A stretch of 10,380 nt of DNA from Zychaea mexicana. Lineage: Eukaryota; Mucoromycota; Mucoromycetes; Mucorales; Lichtheimiaceae. The DNA lies in NCBI RefSeq assembly GCF_025766255.1, contig NW_026516967.1, positions 1-10,380 of the forward strand. Reading direction: 5' to 3'. Both the position numbers and the translations under genes were made by a program. This document shows positions 6,530 to 10,380 of the stretch, in pieces. A model generated the notes under the pieces. It did not search any database, was not told the origin of the DNA, and saw nothing but the letters and a program-made list of their open reading frames with translations. Each line of letters opens with the position of its first letter. Position 1 is the first letter of the stretch.

Positions 6530-6950
6530 AAACCATGATTTTATTGGATACAATTTTGGCCCGTTTTTAAAGGAGGTGAGCAGCCTCCCCCAAATCAACC
6601 TGGGAGACTTTTTTGGTGCGTCTTTGTTTGCATTTCTTGTACGAAAAGGTGTTTTGTGCACCCTCACCATCCATTTTCAGGTCTAGCCCCCAACTCTCTC
6701 GCATATTCAACACCCCCCTCCTGGAAGTGAGCACCCACCACGTACACGATCTGTCCAATCACAATTGGTTTCCGCTAATTAAGCTGCCAGTTTTACAATG
6801 TCTTTGTAATGAAAATGTAATTACGCAATCACAGAAAAATAATCTATTTGTAGTTGTAACAACACTTTACTGAAGAGGCATAAAATATATTAATTAACAT
6901 TGAACAAAAACTGGCATATAAGAAAAGAAGCGAAAGACAAAAAATAGGAT
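6530..6950. other. Intergenic stretch without a supported gene
   Basis: The DNA from 6560 to 6760 is pyrimidine-rich and less AT-rich than its surroundings. Short open frames on both strands (such as 6613-6873, +) have no recognisable motif and mirror each other in composition. I see no RNA gene or promoter that can be defended. Confidence 0.4.
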
Positions 6951-6958
6951 TTAGAGGG

Positions 6959-7075
6959 GCATAGAAAACGGACATAAGAATCATACAGAAAGAATATAAA
7001 AGGTGGTCATAAAACGCATAGAAAAATCATCCAGAAAGAATATAAAAGAGGTTCGTTAAAATGCATAGAAGAATA
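6959..7075 (+). repeat. Purine-rich short repeats, period about 46 bp
   Basis: The phrase GCATAGAAAA recurs near 6959, 7015 and 7062, and ATCATNCAGAAAGAATATAA occurs at 6980 and 7026. At least two imperfect copies are present. They lie just downstream of the broken minus-strand gene. Function unknown. Confidence 0.6.
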
Positions 7076-7156
7076 ATCAACAAAGGGTATAGGAATGAGA
7101 CATAGGTAACGTATTAAGAAGAGAAATGATATAAAGAAAAGATTGAAGGAATGGGT

Positions 7157-7796
7157 TTAGTAAATGATTTTTTCAAAGTTGTACGTCGTGTTTTTGAGCC
7201 ACCAGCGAGTCCCAAACTTCGACTTATTGATGCTCAACGAGTCTCTCTGTAGCGCTCTCGTTATTGGACTTTGTGACATGTCAAAAACTTCGACAACAAG
7301 ATCTTCGTCAGTGCTATTAACGACGAAATCATCGTGAGGTAACCGCACGATGATAAAATTGCTTGCGATGTCTTGAACGCAGCAATCAAAAATGCTTCGA
7401 CTTTGCATTGACGCAGCTTCACCAGCAGCCAGAACAAAATCGTAAGCTTGAACATAGTACTCGTCGCCTTGTTTCGCCGTGATGACACCTAGTGTCAATC
7501 TACTCGTTTTGGAAGATGTATGGCGGATTATAGAACAAGGCAGCTAGGCCAACCTTAAGCTTCTTACTGCTATTTGTGTTGTCTGCCAGAACGAGGCCAC
7601 TTTGTACCAACGCAGGATCATACTAAGAGATAACATCTGGACGGCAGGTTTCCCAAACTCCTGAAAAACAATCCATGAAACGACCACCTTCACATATATG
7701 ACGTAGCATATATTCTTCTGCAAATTTCCTGGCCAAATCTCGTCCACCGTTCTGTATATTGGTGTGGCATAGAAAGAAAACGACACTTGGTGCAGC
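7157..7796 (-). pseudogene. Broken gene of unknown family
   Basis: Reading the minus strand, an open block from 7796 runs through NGGRDLARKFAEEYMLRHI to GVWETCRPDVIS, then meets TAG at 7625-7623. The same frame continues with YDPALVQSGLVLADN and KVGLAALFYNPPYIFQNE to TAG at 7502-7500. Coding character then resumes in another frame, LTLGVITAKQGDEYYVQAYDF and so on, to a stop at 7157-7159. The three blocks have balanced amino-acid composition and fit end to end, which suggests one gene damaged by a nonsense change and a frameshift near 7500. I do not recognise the family. The 5' end is unclear: a TAA precedes 7796, and an intron ending in CAG near 7769 is possible. A very short intron cannot be excluded for either break. 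Confidence 0.5.
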
Positions 7797-7799
7797 TTA

Positions 7800-9120
7800 A
7801 TTGTGTATTAAAGTTGTGACAGTGATGAATAAGGGGGTATATAAATGACTTTTTCCGTGATTCTCACATTTTCTCTCTCTTTCACAATTTCTTCGGCTAA
7901 AATACAGTAAGTCTCAACGCGTCGAACTACTGAAAGAGGTCCTTGTCCTTATTTTGTGACCTTTCGCTCAAGTCAATCTTACTCAATTATCACCTGTTTA
8001 CTTCTTGTGTATCTAGCTCTTTTACATTTATCTCATGTTAAGGTAATGGACGAAGTTGATATGTGTATTATTCCTAAGATGCCTTTTCTAATCAACTGTT
8101 TATACCATACAGAGCAATAGCTGATACTTGCCGTCTTATGTAGTCTGATAAGTGAGGTAAGCATACCCATTCCCTCCTTCATTATATCTACCTTCGTCGT
8201 GACCTGTATCCTAGCTAGAAGTATGACAGTAATAATAGTAGTAGTAGTAGTCGCGTCCTTAGTTCTATTTCTCTTTCATACTGTGTACTTTTTTCAAATG
8301 TCGTTTTTACAAATAAAAAATTTTTATTCTGAACTGAAAAATCTGAACGCCCTCTTGCTTGCTTGCTTGTTTGTTTACGCCTATTGAAACGATTGTTGAA
8401 GCTTTCTCTCGATCCCCCAATATGCATAACCCCCACTCCCCCCACCTTGTTAGATGCTCAACCGTAAAAGGCAATTTTTTGAATCCTTCATTGTTTATAA
8501 ACAAATCTGCACAAAAAACCTCTGGGTGTGTATGATGATATATACCGTGTAACGTGGAATGTTTACATACCGTGTATCCAAATGGCTAGCAAACAACTTA
8601 TTTGTGCCAACATAAGTACTATAATATAGTGAAGCACAAGCAAGAAGATTTCTAAGTAAGCAGAAAAAAACGTAGCTAAGACTATAGAAAAGTGAGTAGA
8701 CGGTGCACCAAGCTTTTTCACCATTTTAATATCTATGACGGTGGTATTGGCTGCAAAGACATATCCTGTATTTCGTGTTCTAAAACTTGCTAGAGCTAGG
8801 GCTGTCATATAATTCTATTCAGTTAAAATTTTGACGGTCAATGTAATATTCGACGTATATATAATGTAAGATGATAATAATGTGTACACCAAATAGTTGA
8901 ATATTTGGAGGGTGAAGAACAAAACATGTAGTAAGAAATAAGGGATCAGGAAAATAGGTTTTGATATGATTGTAAAGAACAATTAATCCGGAGACAAGGC
9001 ACAAGAGCTTAAATATGAGACAAGAAGAGCATAAATCGTCGAGTACGATGAGGTAAACGACATTTGACACAAAAAAAAGTGCAGAACTGCATAAGGGGTT
9101 ATGATTCGTGTTGCTTTTTA
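7800..9120. other. Intergenic stretch with microsatellites, no supported gene
   Basis: A plus-strand TATATAAA near 7838 followed by pyrimidine-rich DNA looks promoter-like, but only a 24-codon frame (8046-8120, starting MDEVDMCIIP) follows, too short to call. Microsatellites are GTA repeats at about 8232-8252 and CTTG/TTTG repeats at about 8355-8375. Two hydrophobic minus-strand frames (8563-8808 and 8819-9127) resemble membrane segments, but they have no family signature and such frames are common in AT-rich DNA. Confidence 0.4.
8232..8252 (+). repeat. GTA trinucleotide microsatellite
   Basis: Consecutive GTA units with slight interruption at the edges. Simple slippage repeat without evident function. 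Confidence 0.7.
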
Positions 9121-9123
9121 TAA

Positions 9124-10158
9124 TCATTCATCACTGCTTTCACTTTCATCCGAATCTATGGTGGGATTGATGGTACTGCCGAATTTAGCACTCTTTTTCA
9201 TGATATCCACTGCGTCGTCGTAAGAAACATTCTTATCTTCTTGGATAAGTCGTGCAGCTATCTCTGGAACAAGAATCTGCTGAACAAACTGAAGTGGTGG
9301 CATCGGGGCTGTATTTGCTGCTGTCAGGTGGTTCGATTTCAATAGTTCTTTCGTCAAACAATCCATAATGATTTGCATTCCACGGGGTCCATATAATCAG
9401 GCTGTTTTAAACAATGATTTAGTAAGTTATTTTATGAGTGATAGCTTTGTACTTACTAAAGATTTTTCAGCCCTTGCCATTAGTACGAATATGGATCGTG
9501 CAACACTTCGGCTATATTGGCTGTAGAATTCGGTTTCTATCGATTTGAATGTGCTTTCGGTTTTGCTGACTATGATATCTTGTATATCTGGTACATAATT
9601 CATTACACGTAAAGGCAAGGTCACAAAATCGATATGAGCTGGGTAACCTTAGGTGATTCCTTCTGGTCTGATCAACATTTCTTTCCTATGAATGCTGCAG
9701 AAGTTGTATTGCTCAGTAAAGCAAACTGGTCTGGGTTTAATCTGTGCTTCATTGAAGCAGCGGCGACAAGACGTTGAAAGTTCTTTAATGCGGCGTTCGT
9801 CTTGTTTCGTATGCTTCTCTTCTTTTTGTATATATTCATCGTACTGCTTCTGTATAGCAGGAGGTAACGGTAATAGCAGGTATGTTTGACAATGGGGACA
9901 TGCTATTGCACCATGATCTAGATGGTATAACAGATGTGTTCAGAGTTACTAGAATACAAAGATACGGAGCGGCAAGTTATAGGTACCATGATGATCGCCC
10001 CACATATCAATATTGCAATCAGATTCATCTAAAATCAGAATGGGCGACGCTTGTCTTCTTTTTTCTATGCTGATTGCTGTTGAATCTTGTTCCACTGTTT
10101 TTTTGATATGTAGGTACCTCCAAAACGTTTTGTGATCGTGACCTAGGTTGATCTCGTT
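9124..10158 (-). pseudogene. RTC4-like domain gene, broken by a stop and a frameshift
   Basis: The protein family is named after yeast RTC4 (restriction of telomere capping) and is fungal; its molecular role is unclear. Exons are about 10158-9987, 9917-9457 and 9401-9124, with introns of 69 nt (GTACCT...TAG) and 55 nt (GTAAGT...CAG, with a CTTACTAAA branch site). Exon 1 is acidic (SPILILDESD). Exon 2 has likely zinc ligands (CPHC, CRRC, FCSIH), then GYPAHIDFVTLPLRV and EFYSQYSRSVARSIF. Exon 3 has YGPRGMQIIMDCL, ILVPEIAARLIQED and DDAVDIMKKSAKFG, and an acidic SDESESSDE end. Damage: TAA at 9651-9649 between REGIT-like PEGIT and GYPAH, with homologous reading on both sides, and an apparent 1-base loss at 9399-9397, just after the splice site, at an expected Pro-Gly. 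A TAG at 10161-10159 may be a third stop or an intron end, so the N-terminus is unresolved. The domain call rests on motif recognition, not a search. Confidence 0.7.
9402..9456 (-). other. Intron in the RTC4-like pseudogene
   Basis: It has a GTAAGT donor, a CTTACTAAA branch region and a CAG acceptor, 55 nt in all. The splice signals are intact although the gene is broken, suggesting that the gene decayed recently. Confidence 0.7.
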
Positions 10159-10380
10159 CTATTGCTGCTTATGTCGCTGTGATATCGGGGGCCATCGCAT
10201 TTTAACAGATGATCGCAGCAAGACCGGCTCCTAATGATTCCCATTCATGAAATGCCATAACGAACGGCAGGAGACTATATCGTTTGCCCAAAAGTACAGA
10301 GTATGGCAATGTCAGCAACGGCGGATGATATTTCGCCCATGGACCAGATGTATAGCAAGCAATCAGCCACTCCAAAGCAA

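Noticed and set aside
8563..9127. Two hydrophobic minus-strand frames (8563-8808 and 8819-9127)
   Set aside because: Membrane-like composition is common in AT-rich non-coding DNA; no family motif, no splice logic joining them, and the second begins over the stop of the RTC4-like gene.
10202..10378. 58-codon open minus-strand block running off the window end (AFHEWESLGAGLAAIIC then stop)
   Set aside because: It could be the 3' end of another gene, but no family is recognisable and the window cuts it; too little to call.

Overview
The window looks like AT-rich, repeat-rich nuclear DNA of a fungus, perhaps an early-diverging (Mucoromycota-type) one. The evidence is short GT-AG introns of 55-78 nt, TATA boxes close to start codons, an AATAAA poly(A) signal, a PIF/Harbinger DNA transposon, and remains of a gene with an RTC4-like domain, a family known from fungi. 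The species cannot be named from the sequence alone.

Layout. 1-1518 is AT-rich DNA with no gene I can support. 1519-5997 is a nest of mobile elements. Its outer layer is an inverted-repeat (foldback-like) element built from 88-bp units: two forward copies and four inverted copies around a 37-bp centre. Into the first forward unit a 3,805-bp PIF/Harbinger transposon (1652-5456) has inserted, with a perfect 37-bp terminal inverted repeat and a TTA target duplication. Removing it and one TTA restores an exact 88-bp unit. The Harbinger carries the two expected genes in convergent orientation: a SANT/trihelix-like DNA-binding protein (2197-3297, +) and a DDE transposase (4959-3412, -). The transposase reads as one 465-residue protein once two introns are removed, and all three catalytic acidic residues are present. 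In this family the transposase cuts and joins DNA, and the SANT protein helps bring it to the nucleus and the transposon ends. Both genes look intact, so the element may be autonomous or recently active.

Directly right of the nest is a degenerate tRNA-like sequence (about 5989-6070). Next come an imperfect tandem duplication with a 10-bp-stem hairpin (6290-6476) and purine-rich short repeats (6959-7075). On the minus strand, 7157-7796 holds a broken gene of unknown family with one in-frame stop and one frame change. 7800-9120 has microsatellites and no convincing gene. 9124-10158 (minus) is an RTC4-like gene with two introns, broken by an in-frame TAA and an apparent 1-base deletion; its N-terminus is unresolved near the window end. 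Overall this is a decaying, transposon-rich neighbourhood in which the Harbinger is the only element that looks complete.
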